Assembly (NCBI RefSeq): GCF_000284415.1
Contig: NC_017059.1
Location: forward strand, 2,538,174 to 2,562,161
DNA: 23,988 bases
Source of the DNA: Pararhodospirillum photometricum DSM 122
GTDB taxonomy: Bacteria > Pseudomonadota > Alphaproteobacteria > Rhodospirillales > Rhodospirillaceae
Reading direction: 5' to 3'
Below, piece after piece: positions 16,440 to 23,988 of this stretch (its first letter is position 1; each line of letters starts with the position of its first letter). The position numbers were made by a program, and so were the translations under genes. The notes below the pieces were generated by a model, which was given only the letters and a program-made list of their open reading frames with translations, did not search any database and had not been told where the DNA came from.

Positions 16440-17729
16440 ATGACCGCTTTTCCTTTTTGCCGGGTTCAGGGGCGTCGGGAATGGGGCGCGTCGTGGGTCG
16501 GGATCGTGGCCGGAGGGCTGCTGTTCGGGCCGGCTCTCGCCCCGAGTGTCCTGGCCCAGGGCCTGCCCACCGATGCCCTGGAAAACGCCATCGGGCGCTG
16601 CATCGGCAAGGAAGGCGCCACCGGCGATGCCGTGGGCGAGCTGACCCTTGATCTGAAAACCGGCAAGACCGTCTATCGCTGCGCCAGCGATTCCACGCCC
16701 CAGCCCTTGACCCCTGCCGCCAGCGCCGGTGCGATGCCCAAGGAAACCGGGGCGGCCAAGGAGGCGGCTCCCTCAAAGGGCACGAGCCAGGGAAAAGGCA
16801 CGGGCCAGGGAACGAGCCAGGACAAGCCAGCGGCGGCGGTTGATAAGGGGGCGACCGCGGTGTGGATCAACCGCCCTTCAGAACCGCCGCCCGAGCGCCC
16901 CCAGGAATGCGTGGGCGCCCATCCGGCTTATCGCACTTTGCCTGTGTGCGTGATAGCCGCCCGTTTAGGTCTGATGAAGGACGGGGCCGCTCAAGCCTAC
17001 CGCGTTCCCAAGGCCCCGCCCCAGGACACCTCGCTTGATTACACCCAGCCCCCTCCGGTTGATCTGATCGAGCCCGAGGCTCTGCCCCAGGAAGGGGGCG
17101 GCGCGGCGCCCGTTGCGGAGGCATTCCCAGACCCCGGCACTCCGAGCCCCAATGGTCCCGCGTCGTCGGCGCCCCCGCAGACCGCCAGCGCCCCTTGGCC
17201 CCCGGCGGATGATCCCGTGCCGGTGCCGCCCCCGGCGACCAGCCTCCCGGCCCCCAATTCTCCGGCCGCCGCCGTCTTGCCGCCGCCAGGGGTATCGGCC
17301 GACAAGGCGGAACAGGAGGCCCGGACCGCCCGCACCATCACCTTGATGCCGGAAGGGGCGCAAGAAGCCATCGCCCAGGCCAAGGCGGCCCGCGAAAAGG
17401 AGCGCGAGCTAGAACGCCAGCGCCGCCAAGCGGAGCGCGCCAAGGCCGAGGGGGGAGACGCCGCAGACGACAGCGGGGAATTTTCTTTCACCGGTCTTCT
17501 GGTGGGCTTGGCCACCGTGCTGGGGGGGCTGATGGCGGTGGCGGGGGTCGGCCTGGGGATTGCGATTTTGCTGCATCGGATCAAGGTGCATCGCGCCGCC
17601 AAACCGGATGATCCCTATGTGGCCTATTACGACGAAGACGAGAAAGACGAGGAGGCCTCCCCCCGCCCCAAGGGCAAGGCCCCTGTCCCCAAGGCCGATC
17701 TGGAAGACGACTATTCCATGGCCAGTTGA
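16440..17729 (+). CDS. Unrecognised secreted/anchored Ala-Pro-rich protein with C-terminal membrane segment
   Basis: 429 aa from ATG 16440 with GAGGGA 8 bases before. I do not recognise the family. Visible layout: N-terminal signal-peptide-like segment (about 16-40, ASWVGIVAGGLLFGPALAPSVLAQ); a small conserved-looking part with two Cys (C54, C81; IGRCIGKEGATGD...KTVYRC); a Gly-Lys-Ser-Thr-Gln low-complexity stretch (113-129); and a second Cys pair (C157, C170; PQECVGAHPAYRTLPVCVIAARLG). Then a long proline-rich stretch (190-285), a charged coiled-coil-like helix (305-338), one transmembrane helix (351-379), and an acidic tail (DEDEKDEEASPRPKGK). If the signal is cleaved, the Cys-containing part would be periplasmic, and the acidic tail would be cytoplasmic. 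Neighbours (argC, addB remnant) give no hint of its job. Confidence 0.8.
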   Translation: MTAFPFCRVQGRREWGASWVGIVAGGLLFGPALAPSVLAQGLPTDALENAIGRCIGKEGATGDAVGELTLDLKTGKTVYRCASDSTPQPLTPAASAGAMPKETGAAKEAAPSKGTSQGKGTGQGTSQDKPAAAVDKGATAVWINRPSEPPPERPQECVGAHPAYRTLPVCVIAARLGLMKDGAAQAYRVPKAPPQDTSLDYTQPPPVDLIEPEALPQEGGGAAPVAEAFPDPGTPSPNGPASSAPPQTASAPWPPADDPVPVPPPATSLPAPNSPAAAVLPPPGVSADKAEQEARTARTITLMPEGAQEAIAQAKAAREKERELERQRRQAERAKAEGGDAADDSGEFSFTGLLVGLATVLGGLMAVAGVGLGIAILLHRIKVHRAAKPDDPYVAYYDEDEKDEEASPRPKGKAPVPKADLEDDYSMAS

Positions 17730-17779
17730 GCCGGCAGGCAAGACCGGTCCAGCGGGGCGGGCCTCTCCGGCCCCTTGGT

Positions 17780-19800
17780 CTAGTCTTCGCCGCCCGCCCA
17801 TTCCCGCACCCGCGCCAGATGCTGGTAGGGGTTAAAGCGCGGCGCGTGGTCGGGGTGGGGCCGGGCCATGTAGGGCGTGGCGGGGTCGTCAAACAGGCGG
17901 ATCAAGGCCTGGAGCCCCGCCAGGGCGGTTTGGGCCGCTGCCTGCGGGTCCTTGCTGGCCGGTCGCGCCGTGCCGCCCTGGGCATCGCCGCTCAGGCGCC
18001 AGAAACTCAGCCCGGCCACCGGCGCCGCCCCCACGCCGGCGAAGGCGCCGCTTTGCGCCAAGGCCGCCTCCAGGGGTAATTGGGGCGAGAGACCGGCGTC
18101 CACCTCGGCCAGGGTGGGCAGCGCGCCGGTCTTGTAGTCGATGATGTCCAAGGATCCGTCGCGCCGGCGCTCCAGGCGGTCGGCCTTGGCCGTGAGGACA
18201 AAGGGGCCCTCTGGTCCCTCCAGGGTCAAGCTGGCCTGGACCTCGGCCAGGGTCTCGGCCAACGCGGGGCGGCGCTCGCGTTCGCGCCGGGCCACCCAGG
18301 CGGCGATCCGCTGAAACCGCGGCCACCAGAAGGTCCTGACCCCGGGCCGGGTCATCAAGGCGCCAAAGCGCGCCCGGCCCAGGCGCAGCAGTTCGGCTTC
18401 GGGATCGGGGGGTAAGGCGCGCGGCCACGCCCGCACGAAGTCCTCCAAGACGCCATGGATCAAGGTGCCGTAATCGGCTCGGCTGGGGTCGGCGTCCAGG
18501 GGATCCAGTTCGCGCAGCCGCAAGACGAACTCGGCATACAGGGCATAAGGGTCGCGCATCCAGGTTTCCACCCGCGTCACCGACAAGCGACGGGGTCGGT
18601 CCTTGACCTGCGGGCAGGGCGCGGGCTGGCGGGTGCGAGCCGGGGGGCCCGGCGGTTGCTCCAGATGGCGGGCCCAGGCCAAGCGCTCGGCGCCTCGGGC
18701 TTCAGCCTCGGCCCAGGCTCCGCCCAAGCCGGCGGCTTGGGCCACGGCGGCGAGGCGGGTCAGCCAGCGCGAGGGAACGGTGGGCGAGCCCTCGACCCGG
18801 GCCGCGCGCGAGAGCACCAACGCGGGCGCGTGCAGGGCCTGGGAGAGGTCGTGGGCGGCCAAGCCAATGGCGCGCTCGGGCTGGGGCAGGCCCAGGGCCT
18901 GGAGCATGGGCCGGCTCATCCACGGGCCGGTGTCGCTTTGAGCCGGCCACGTGCCTTCGTTGAGGCCGGCCAGGATCAGCAGATCGGGGCGTTGCAGGCG
19001 CGCTTCCAGCGGGCCCCAGATGGCCAGCCGGGGATGGCGGTCAAAGCGCGGACGCACCGGCGTTTGGGCGAGCAAGGTCTCGAACAGGGCCGGGTAATGC
19101 CGGGGCGCCAGGGATCCCAGGGAGGGCGCGGCGTCCATCAGGTCGGCCAGCGCCAGGGCTGCCGCCTCGCCGGCCTCGCCGGCCCACAGCCGCGTCGGTC
19201 CCGGCATCACAACGCCGTCGATGCGCGCCGCCGCCAAGCCCTCGGCAAAGCGCAGATGGGCGTCCAGCAGTTCGGCTAAGGTGCTTTCGTCCCGCGCCAG
19301 TTGGTCGAGAAAGGGATGGGCCAACTGTTCCAGGCGCTCCAGGCCCCGGCGCAGCGAGAGGGCAATGCGGGGCGGCTGGTCGGCCAGCAGGGCATAAAGG
19401 CCGGCAAAGCCCGGGGCCGGCCGGGGGCCGCGCAGGACCTCGCGGTCCAGGCGGCGCACCCGGGCGCGAAACACCGCCGGCGCCTCGCCCGCCGCCGCCA
19501 GGGGATGTTGCAGCAAGGCCAGCAGGGCCACCGGCGCCAACTGTTCGGCACAGGCATGGGCGGCCAGCCGCAAGAAGGCGCCCACCGGGGTGTTGGACAG
19601 CGGGCGCCCGGCGCTGTCGTCCACTGCGATCTCCCAGCGGTCAAGGGCGGCGGCCACCCGGCGCGCCAAGGTGCGGTCTGGCGTGACCAGGGCGGCCGTG
19701 CGCCCCTCGGTTTCCAGGGCCTCGCGCAGCATCACGGCGATGGCCATGGCCTCCTCGCGCTGGCCCGGGGCGTTGAGCAAGGTCAGGCCGTCGAGCGAGA
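17780..19800 (-). pseudogene. addB: addB remnant: double-strand-break repair nuclease subunit lacking its N-terminal third
   Basis: About 673 residues match the middle and end of alphaproteobacterial AddB, normally near 1000 aa. Homology begins abruptly at about LDGLTLLNAPGQREEAMAIAVMLREAL (19795) and continues through RTAALVTPDRTLARRVAAAL, DDSAGRPLSNTPVGAFLRL, LLILAGLNEGTWPAQSDTGPWMSRPM and TVPSRWLTRLAA. The C-terminal RecB-type nuclease domain is intact: YGTLIHGVLEDFVRAW (about 18440-18470) and KADRLERR...LDIIDYKTGALP (18130-18150). The N-terminal region is absent: upstream the frame runs into a repeat copy and then through the EamA gene in antisense. No natural start remains; TTG or ATG 19745-19747 could give a shortened product. 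addA, usually directly downstream, is not there: the opposite-strand gene ends 51 bp away. Confidence 0.85.
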
Positions 19801-19802
19801 GG

Positions 19803-19837
19803 GAAGGCTGGGGAGGCGGGCCTCCCCAGACCCCTCC
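19803..19837 (+). repeat. Dispersed palindromic repeat, copy 12 (orientation A), at the addB breakpoint
   Basis: GAAGG-CTGGGGAGGC-GG-GCCTCCCCAG-ACCCCTCC is a canonical copy. It starts within a few bases of the point where addB homology stops, and it separates the remnant from the EamA gene. Confidence 0.9.
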
Positions 19838-19853
19838 GGCCCTGAGGGGGGTG

Positions 19854-19869
19854 CGTTTCACGTGAAACG
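19854..19869. promoter_or_regulatory. parS-like 16-bp palindrome
   Basis: CGTTTCACGTGAAACG is a perfect palindrome. It matches the widely conserved ParB-binding consensus TGTTTCACGTGAAACA at 14 of 16 positions, the only differences being the symmetric outermost T/A to C/G pair. It is 17 bp before the EamA start. Both a centromere-like role and a local operator are possible. No second full match to the 14-base core was seen in this window. Confidence 0.5.
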
Positions 19870-19885
19870 AAGGAGGGGGGGGGGA

Positions 19886-20752
19886 ATGTCTCGTGTGTTG
19901 CCGGCGTTGTTTGTGGTGTTGTGGAGTAGTGGGTTTGTTGGGGCGCGGGCGGTTTTGCCGTACAGCGAGCCGTTTACCTTTTTGGCGCTGCGCTTTGGCT
20001 TGACGGCCTTGGTGTTGCTTCCGGTGGTGCTGGCGCGCCGGGCGCCGGTCCCGCACGGGGGCAGCTTTTTCCACGTGGTGGTCGCCGGGCTCATGGTCCA
20101 TGCGTGGTACCTGGGCGGGGTGTTCTTTGCCGTGGATCGCGGCATGCCGGCCGGGCTTATCGCCCTGATCGCCGGCTTGCAGCCCCTGTTGACCGCCGCT
20201 TTGGCCTTGCCGCTGCTGGGGGAGCGTCCCAGCCGGCGCCAGTGGGGTGGGCTGGGGCTGGGCCTGATCGGCGTGATCATGGTGCTGGGGGAAAAGCTGG
20301 CCCCCCAGGGCGACACCCTATTTAGCGGCTTCGGCCTGCCGGCGCTGGGGGGCGGCCTGCTGGCTTTGGTCGGCCTGACCGTGGGCACGCTGTATCAAAA
20401 GCGCTTTTGTCAGGGCGTGGACCTAGGGATGGCCTCCTTCCTCCAGTTCACCGTGTCAACGATGGCCCTGCTGCCCCTCGCCTTCTTGCTGGAAACCCGG
20501 ACCATCGCCTGGACGGGCGAGTTCATTGCCGGTCTGGTGTGGCTGGTGCTGGGCTTGTCGGTGGGCGCCGTGTTCTTGCTGCTGCTGCTCATCAAGCGCG
20601 GCGGCGCCTCTCAGGTCGCCAGCTTGTTTTATCTGGTGCCCCCCGTCACCGCCTTGATGGCCTGGGCCTTGTACGACGAACCCCTGGGCCCGCTGGCCCT
20701 GGCCGGCATGGCAGTGGCCGGCACCGGCGTCGCCCTCGCCGCCCGCCGCTAA
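19886..20752 (+). CDS. EamA/DMT-family transporter (RhaT-like)
   Basis: 288 aa from ATG 19886 with a strong AGGAGG ribosome-binding site; longer frames to 19301 are antisense of addB. Two EamA repeats of five helices each: the first (about 3-130) starts LPALFVVLWSSGFVGARAVLPYSEPFTFLALRF and ends QPLLTAALALPLLGERPSRRQWGGLGLGLIGVIMVL. The second (about 145-287) includes SVGAVFLLLLLIKRGGASQVASLFYLVPPVTALMAWALYDEPLGPLALAGMAVAGTGVAL. DMT proteins export or import small metabolites such as amino acids; the substrate is unknown. The gene stands alone behind the parS-like palindrome and is followed by a repeat copy. Confidence 0.92.
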   Translation: MSRVLPALFVVLWSSGFVGARAVLPYSEPFTFLALRFGLTALVLLPVVLARRAPVPHGGSFFHVVVAGLMVHAWYLGGVFFAVDRGMPAGLIALIAGLQPLLTAALALPLLGERPSRRQWGGLGLGLIGVIMVLGEKLAPQGDTLFSGFGLPALGGGLLALVGLTVGTLYQKRFCQGVDLGMASFLQFTVSTMALLPLAFLLETRTIAWTGEFIAGLVWLVLGLSVGAVFLLLLLIKRGGASQVASLFYLVPPVTALMAWALYDEPLGPLALAGMAVAGTGVALAARR

Positions 20753-20757
20753 GGAAT

Positions 20758-20790
20758 GGAGGGGCTTGGGGAGGCCCGCCTCCCCAACCT
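20758..20790 (-). repeat. Dispersed palindromic repeat, copy 13 (orientation B), with compensatory base change
   Basis: GGAGGGGCTTGGGGAGGC then CC and GCCTCCCCAACCTTCC. The outer C-G pair of the stem seen in other copies is T-A here, changed on both arms, so the hairpin is kept. It follows the EamA stop and is trailed by a T-run (20794-20798). Confidence 0.88.
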
Positions 20791-20939
20791 TCCTTTTTCC
20801 CTTTCCGGAAAAACCTTGCACCACCACCAGGGCAGGCCGATCTCCAGAGAGGATCCGGGCCCTATCGCCACCCTGCCATGCCAGCGCCATGGTTGTGGGG
20901 TTCTGTGGCCCGGACACGCGACCGAGGGGGAAGGACCGC

Positions 20940-21920
20940 ATGCCATTGACACGCCGCGCCTTGCTGGCCTGCTTGCCTTTGCTTGCGGCGCTGCCGTTGG
21001 CCCGGGCGGCCCAAGCCCAGACCCCCGCGCCGGCCGGCCTGTTTCCCACCGGCCCCAACCGGACCGACGATGTCCGGTTCGTGCGCATTGGCACCGGGCG
21101 CACCGGCGGGGCCTATTTTCCCGTGGGCGGCCAGATCGCCAGCGCCATTTCCAATCCCCCGGGGTCGCGCCCGTGCGAGCGCGGCGGCTCGTGCGGGGTG
21201 CCCGGGCTGATCGCCGTGGCGCAATCGACCGGGGGCTCGGTGGACAACCTATCGGGCTTGGCCACCCACCTCCTCGACCTTGCCATTTCCCAGGCCGATG
21301 TCGCCTACGATGCCTATCGCGGCACCCGCGTTGCCGAGGGTGTGCCGTCGCTGCCGGGGCTGCGGGCCATCGGCACCTTGTACACCGAGAGCCTGCATTT
21401 GGTGGTGCGGGCCGGGTCGGGCATCAAGGGCTTGAGCGACCTGCGCAAGCGCAAGGTGTCGCTGGGCGACCCTGGCTCGGGCACCTTGGTAAGCGTGCGT
21501 CTGGTCTTGAAAGCGGCCGGGCTGGCGGAAACCGATCTCCAGGCCTCCTACGATCCTCCCACCCCCGCCGCTGACCGGCTGGCCGAGGGCGCGCTGGATG
21601 CCTTTTTCTTTTTTGGTGGCGAGCCCGTTACCTTGGTGTCGTCGCTGCGCGAGCGCTGCGCCTTGGAGGTGGTCCCCGTCGCCGCCCCGGGGCTGGCCAA
21701 ACTGGTGGCCCGGGTGCCCTACCTGACGCTGGGCGAGATCGCCCCTGGCATCTACGACAATCCCGACCCGGTGCCGACCCTTCAGGTGGGGGCGGTGCTG
21801 GTGACCACCACCGACATGCCCGCCGATCTGGTCGAGGCGATCACCACCGCCTTGTGGCATCCGCGCATTCGTAGCCTCTACCAACGCGGCAGAGCGATAT
21901 TCTGGTCAAATGAGGGGGTA
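20940..21920 (+). pseudogene. TAXI-family TRAP substrate-binding protein, 3' end lost, in frame with mutY
   Basis: Starts at ATG 20940 with GGAAGGA five bases upstream. It has a signal peptide with a twin Arg near the start (MPLTRRALLACLPLLAALPLARAAQAQ). The TAXI (TRAP-associated extracytoplasmic immunogenic) fold follows: RIGTGRTGGAYFPVGGQIASAIS, IAVAQSTGGSVDNLSGL, DLAISQADVAYDAYRGT, LRKRKVSLGDPGSGTLVSVRLVLKAAGL, and EGALDAFFFFGGEPVTLVSSL. A short Cys pair lies at PCERGGSCGVPG. The family normally continues some 30-40 residues after the LWHPRIRSLYQRGRA region. Here the frame has no stop and runs into mutY through the AT-richer bases 21891-21950. No TRAP permease gene is near. Either a fusion protein is made or a deletion removed the 3' end and the stop. 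Confidence 0.75.
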
Positions 21921-23012
21921 ATGGCCAAAAAGACTTGTTTTGTTCCCGATTTGGGCGTGCCGCCGGACACTCTGACGACTCGCCTGCTCGCGTGGTATGC
22001 CCGCGACGGCCGCGACCTGCCATGGCGGGTCAAAGGCGGGCAGGCGGACCCTTACCGGGTCTGGCTGTCGGAGGTCATGCTGCAACAAACCACGGTGGCC
22101 ACGGTCAAACCCTATTACGAGGCCTTTCTCGCGCGCTGGCCCACGGTCGCCGCCCTGGCCGCCGCCCCGCTCGACGACGTTCTCACCCAGTGGGCCGGCC
22201 TGGGCTACTACGCCCGAGCCCGCAACCTGCATGCCTGCGCGCAAAAGGTGGCCGAGCGCGGCGCCTTCCCGGGAACCGAGGCCGAGCTTCGCCGCCTGCC
22301 CGGCATTGGGGCCTACACGGCGGCGGCGGTGGCGGCCATCGCCTTTGGCCAGCGGGCCGTGGTGGTCGATGGCAATGTGGAGCGGGTCATGGCCCGCCTG
22401 TTCGCCATCACCGAGCCCTTGCCGGGGGCGCGGCCCTGCCTCGACACTCTGGCCGCCCACCTGACCCCGGCCGACCCGGCGCTGGCCGGGGATTATGCCC
22501 AGGCGGTCATGGATCTGGGGGCCACCTTGTGCACCCCGCGCTCGCCGGCCTGCGGCCTGTGCCCGTGGCGCGACCCCTGCGCTGGGCGCCGCCAGGGGAT
22601 CGAGGAGAGCGTGCCGGCCAAGGCCGCCAAGCCGGAAAAGCCCACCCGCCGAGGCGTCGCCTTTTGGGCCGAGCGGCCGGACGGCAGCTTGCTGCTGCGC
22701 CGCCGTCCGGCCCAGGGCCTGCTGGGCGGCATGATGGAAGTCCCGTCCACCGAGTGGCGGCCCGAGCCCTGGACCCCGGCCGACGCCATCCCGCATGCCC
22801 CGCTGGCGGCTGACTGGCGCCTGATCCCCGGCCGGGTACGCCATACCTTCACCCATTTCCACCTGGAACTCGATGTCATGGCCGCGCGGGTGAGCGCCAA
22901 CGCCCACGTCGCCGGGGTTTGGGTCGCCCCCAGCGCCCTCAAGGACCACGCCCTGCCCACCGTAATGAAGCGGATTATCCACCTCGCCCTGACGCGCAAG
23001 GAGCGCGAGTAG
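21921..23012 (+). CDS. mutY: A/G-specific adenine DNA glycosylase MutY
   Basis: 363 aa from ATG 21921 (MAKKTCFVPDLG), normal MutY length; the start is chosen on homology, with AGGGGG close before it. The frame is open further upstream into the TAXI gene. MutY removes adenine mispaired with 8-oxoguanine. Seen: DLPWRVKGGQADPYRVWLSEVMLQQTTV with catalytic E51, helix-hairpin-helix LRRLPGIGAYTAAAVAAIAFG, catalytic D150 in VVVDGNVERVMARLF, and the 4Fe-4S loop C204-x6-C211-x2-C214-x5-C220. The C-terminal NUDIX-like domain (about 245-355, GSLLLRRRPAQGLLGGMMEVP, then HTFTHFHLELDV) checks for 8-oxoG. The tandem repeat copies after its stop probably terminate it and the convergent argH. Confidence 0.92.
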   Translation: MAKKTCFVPDLGVPPDTLTTRLLAWYARDGRDLPWRVKGGQADPYRVWLSEVMLQQTTVATVKPYYEAFLARWPTVAALAAAPLDDVLTQWAGLGYYARARNLHACAQKVAERGAFPGTEAELRRLPGIGAYTAAAVAAIAFGQRAVVVDGNVERVMARLFAITEPLPGARPCLDTLAAHLTPADPALAGDYAQAVMDLGATLCTPRSPACGLCPWRDPCAGRRQGIEESVPAKAAKPEKPTRRGVAFWAERPDGSLLLRRRPAQGLLGGMMEVPSTEWRPEPWTPADAIPHAPLAADWRLIPGRVRHTFTHFHLELDVMAARVSANAHVAGVWVAPSALKDHALPTVMKRIIHLALTRKERE

Positions 23013-23014
23013 CC

Positions 23015-23096
23015 GAGGGGTCTGGGGAGGCCGCGCCTCCCCAGCCTTAAAAAAAACAAGGAAAGGCTGGGGAGGCGCGGCCCCTCCCCAGCCTTC
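23015..23096. terminator. Inverted repeat copies 14 and 15 forming a bidirectional terminator between mutY and argH
   Basis: Copy 14 (23015-23048, orientation B) is followed by eight A (23049-23056). Copy 15 (23062-23096) is a perfect 13-bp hairpin AAGGCTGGGGAGG/CCTCCCCAGCCTT with the loop CGCGGCC. Copy 15 is a hybrid in which both ends carry AAGG/CCTT rather than ACCCCTC on one side. Read on the minus strand, copy 15 then the T-run would end argH transcripts. Read on the plus strand, copy 15 is followed by CCCTTTT for mutY. The functional role is inferred. Confidence 0.75.
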
Positions 23097-23126
23097 CCTT
23101 TTGCCCCTGGAGAACGGCGCAGCCGA

Positions 23127-23988
23127 TCACCCCCCTTCTCCCACCAAAAACCGCTGACGAGCCGCGGCGCAGGCCTCGCGAACCCGCTGCGGGGCGGTGC
23201 CGCCAAAGCTGGCGCGCGCCTGAACCGAGGCCTCCACCGTCAGAACCTGGGCGGCCTCGGGAGTCAGACGCGGCTCAACAGTCTGCATCTCGGCCAAGCT
23301 CAGATCCTCCAGGCCCACTCCCTTGGTCTCGGCAAGGCGCACCAGAGCGCCGGCCACCCCATGGGCCTGACGGAAGGGCGTCCCCAACTCGCGCACCAGC
23401 CAGTCGGCCAAGTCGGTGGCGGTGGTGAAGCCCTGACCGGCGGCGGCGCGCAGGCGCTCGACGTTCGGGGTCATGTGGGCGATCATGCCGGTCATGGCGG
23501 TGACGCAGAGTTCCAAGGTGTCGGTGGCCTCGAACACCGGCTCCTTGTCGTCTTGCATGTCCTTGGAATAGGCCAGCGGCAGGCCCTTCATGACGATGAG
23601 CAAGCTGTTGAGGGCGCCGATCACCCGCCCAGCCTTGGCCCGCACCAGCTCGGCGGCGTCGGGGTTGCGCTTTTGCGGCATGATCGAACTGCCGGTGGAA
23701 TAGGCATCGGGCAGGCGGACGAAGGCGAACTGGGCGCTGGTCCAGATCACCAGTTCCTCGGCCAAGCGCGAGAGATGAACGGCGAGCACACTGCCGGCCG
23801 CCAGATACTCCAGGGCGAAGTCGCGGTCCGACACGCCGTCGAGCGAGTTGGCACACGGGCGGTCGAAGCCCAGCGCCCGGGCGGTCATCGCGCGGTCGAT
23901 GGGGTAGGGGGTGCCGGCCAGGGCGGCCGAGCCCAGGGGGGATTCGTTGAGGCGGCGGCGAGCATCGGCAAAGCGGCCGCGGTCGCGC
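23127..23988 (-). CDS. argH: Argininosuccinate lyase, C-terminal part (5' end outside window)
   Basis: 286 residues are visible; the frame is open to the window end, so the N-terminal part is beyond 23988. It cleaves argininosuccinate to arginine and fumarate, the last step of arginine synthesis. The fumarase/aspartase superfamily signature [12 protein letters not shown] is present, with the catalytic serine loop. Other family blocks are [74 protein letters not shown] and the C-terminal [19 protein letters not shown]. It is convergent with mutY. Confidence 0.95.
   Translation of the reverse strand, partial: RDRGRFADARRRLNESPLGSAALAGTPYPIDRAMTARALGFDRPCANSLDGVSDRDFALEYLAAGSVLAVHLSRLAEELVIWTSAQFAFVRLPDAYSTGSSIMPQKRNPDAAELVRAKAGRVIGALNSLLIVMKGLPLAYSKDMQDDKEPVFEATDTLELCVTAMTGMIAHMTPNVERLRAAAGQGFTTATDLADWLVRELGTPFRQAHGVAGALVRLAETKGVGLEDLSLAEMQTVEPRLTPEAAQVLTVEASVQARASFGGTAPQRVREACAAARQRFLVGEGG

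Noticed and set aside
19301..19885. Long upstream extension of the EamA frame (483 aa in total)
   Set aside because: The extension is antisense to the addB remnant and crosses the repeat. The transporter starts naturally at ATG 19886 behind AGGAGG.
1..23988. CRISPR array, tRNA or rRNA genes
   Set aside because: No regularly spaced direct repeats with unique spacers were seen. No tRNA-like cloverleaf or conserved rRNA segment was noticed while reading the gaps. The intergenic repeats are inverted and irregularly spaced.

Overview
The window is high-GC DNA (roughly 65-70%) with dense coding on both strands. Protein families and gene content (an alphaproteobacterial-type AddB, a ThiS-ThiG fusion, ArgC, ArgH, a UrtA-like binding protein next to a hybrid kinase) point to an alphaproteobacterium. 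I infer Rhodospirillales, near Rhodospirillum/Pararhodospirillum. No rRNA, tRNA or CRISPR array was seen.

Layout, left to right. 1-455: the 3' end of a family-4 glycosyltransferase gene. 546-2783: rnr (RNase R), convergent with suhB (2831-3676, minus), which lies downstream of efp (3781-4344, minus). efp is divergent from a thiS-thiG fusion (4635-5618). 5656-5859: a composite inverted-repeat element. 5863-7611: modA preceded by a modC that has lost its 5' third, including Walker A. 7612-7872: an AT-rich island of unknown origin. 8074-12869: a sensory module made of an OmpR-type regulator (+), a HisKA-REC-Hpt hybrid kinase (-) and a membrane-anchored UrtA/AmiC-like binding protein (-). 13184-14530: a DHA2-type MFS exporter. 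14615-16266: gamma-carbonic anhydrase and argC (both minus). 16440-17729: an unrecognised secreted or anchored protein. 17780-19800: an addB that has lost its N-terminal third. 19886-20752: an EamA/DMT transporter, with a parS-like palindrome just upstream. 20940-23012: a TAXI binding protein that has lost its stop codon and reads in frame into mutY. 23127-23988: the C-terminal part of argH.

The most striking property is a dispersed palindromic repeat (hairpin CTGGGGAGGC-n-GCCTCCCCAG with flanking AAGG and ACCCCTC ends). It occurs about 15 times, in nearly every intergenic gap, often as inverted pairs or where a terminator is expected. One copy lies exactly at the addB breakpoint. Together with truncated modC, truncated addB and the TAXI-mutY fusion, this suggests a genome rearranged at or near these repeats. 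Several genes here are therefore probably decayed or uncoupled from their partners: no modB, no addA and no TRAP permease is adjacent.

Genes that plausibly work together are: the binding protein, hybrid kinase and response regulator (a TorT/TorS/TorR-like arrangement with an unrelated binding protein), efp with suhB (same strand, but with a terminator between them), and modC' with modA (broken).
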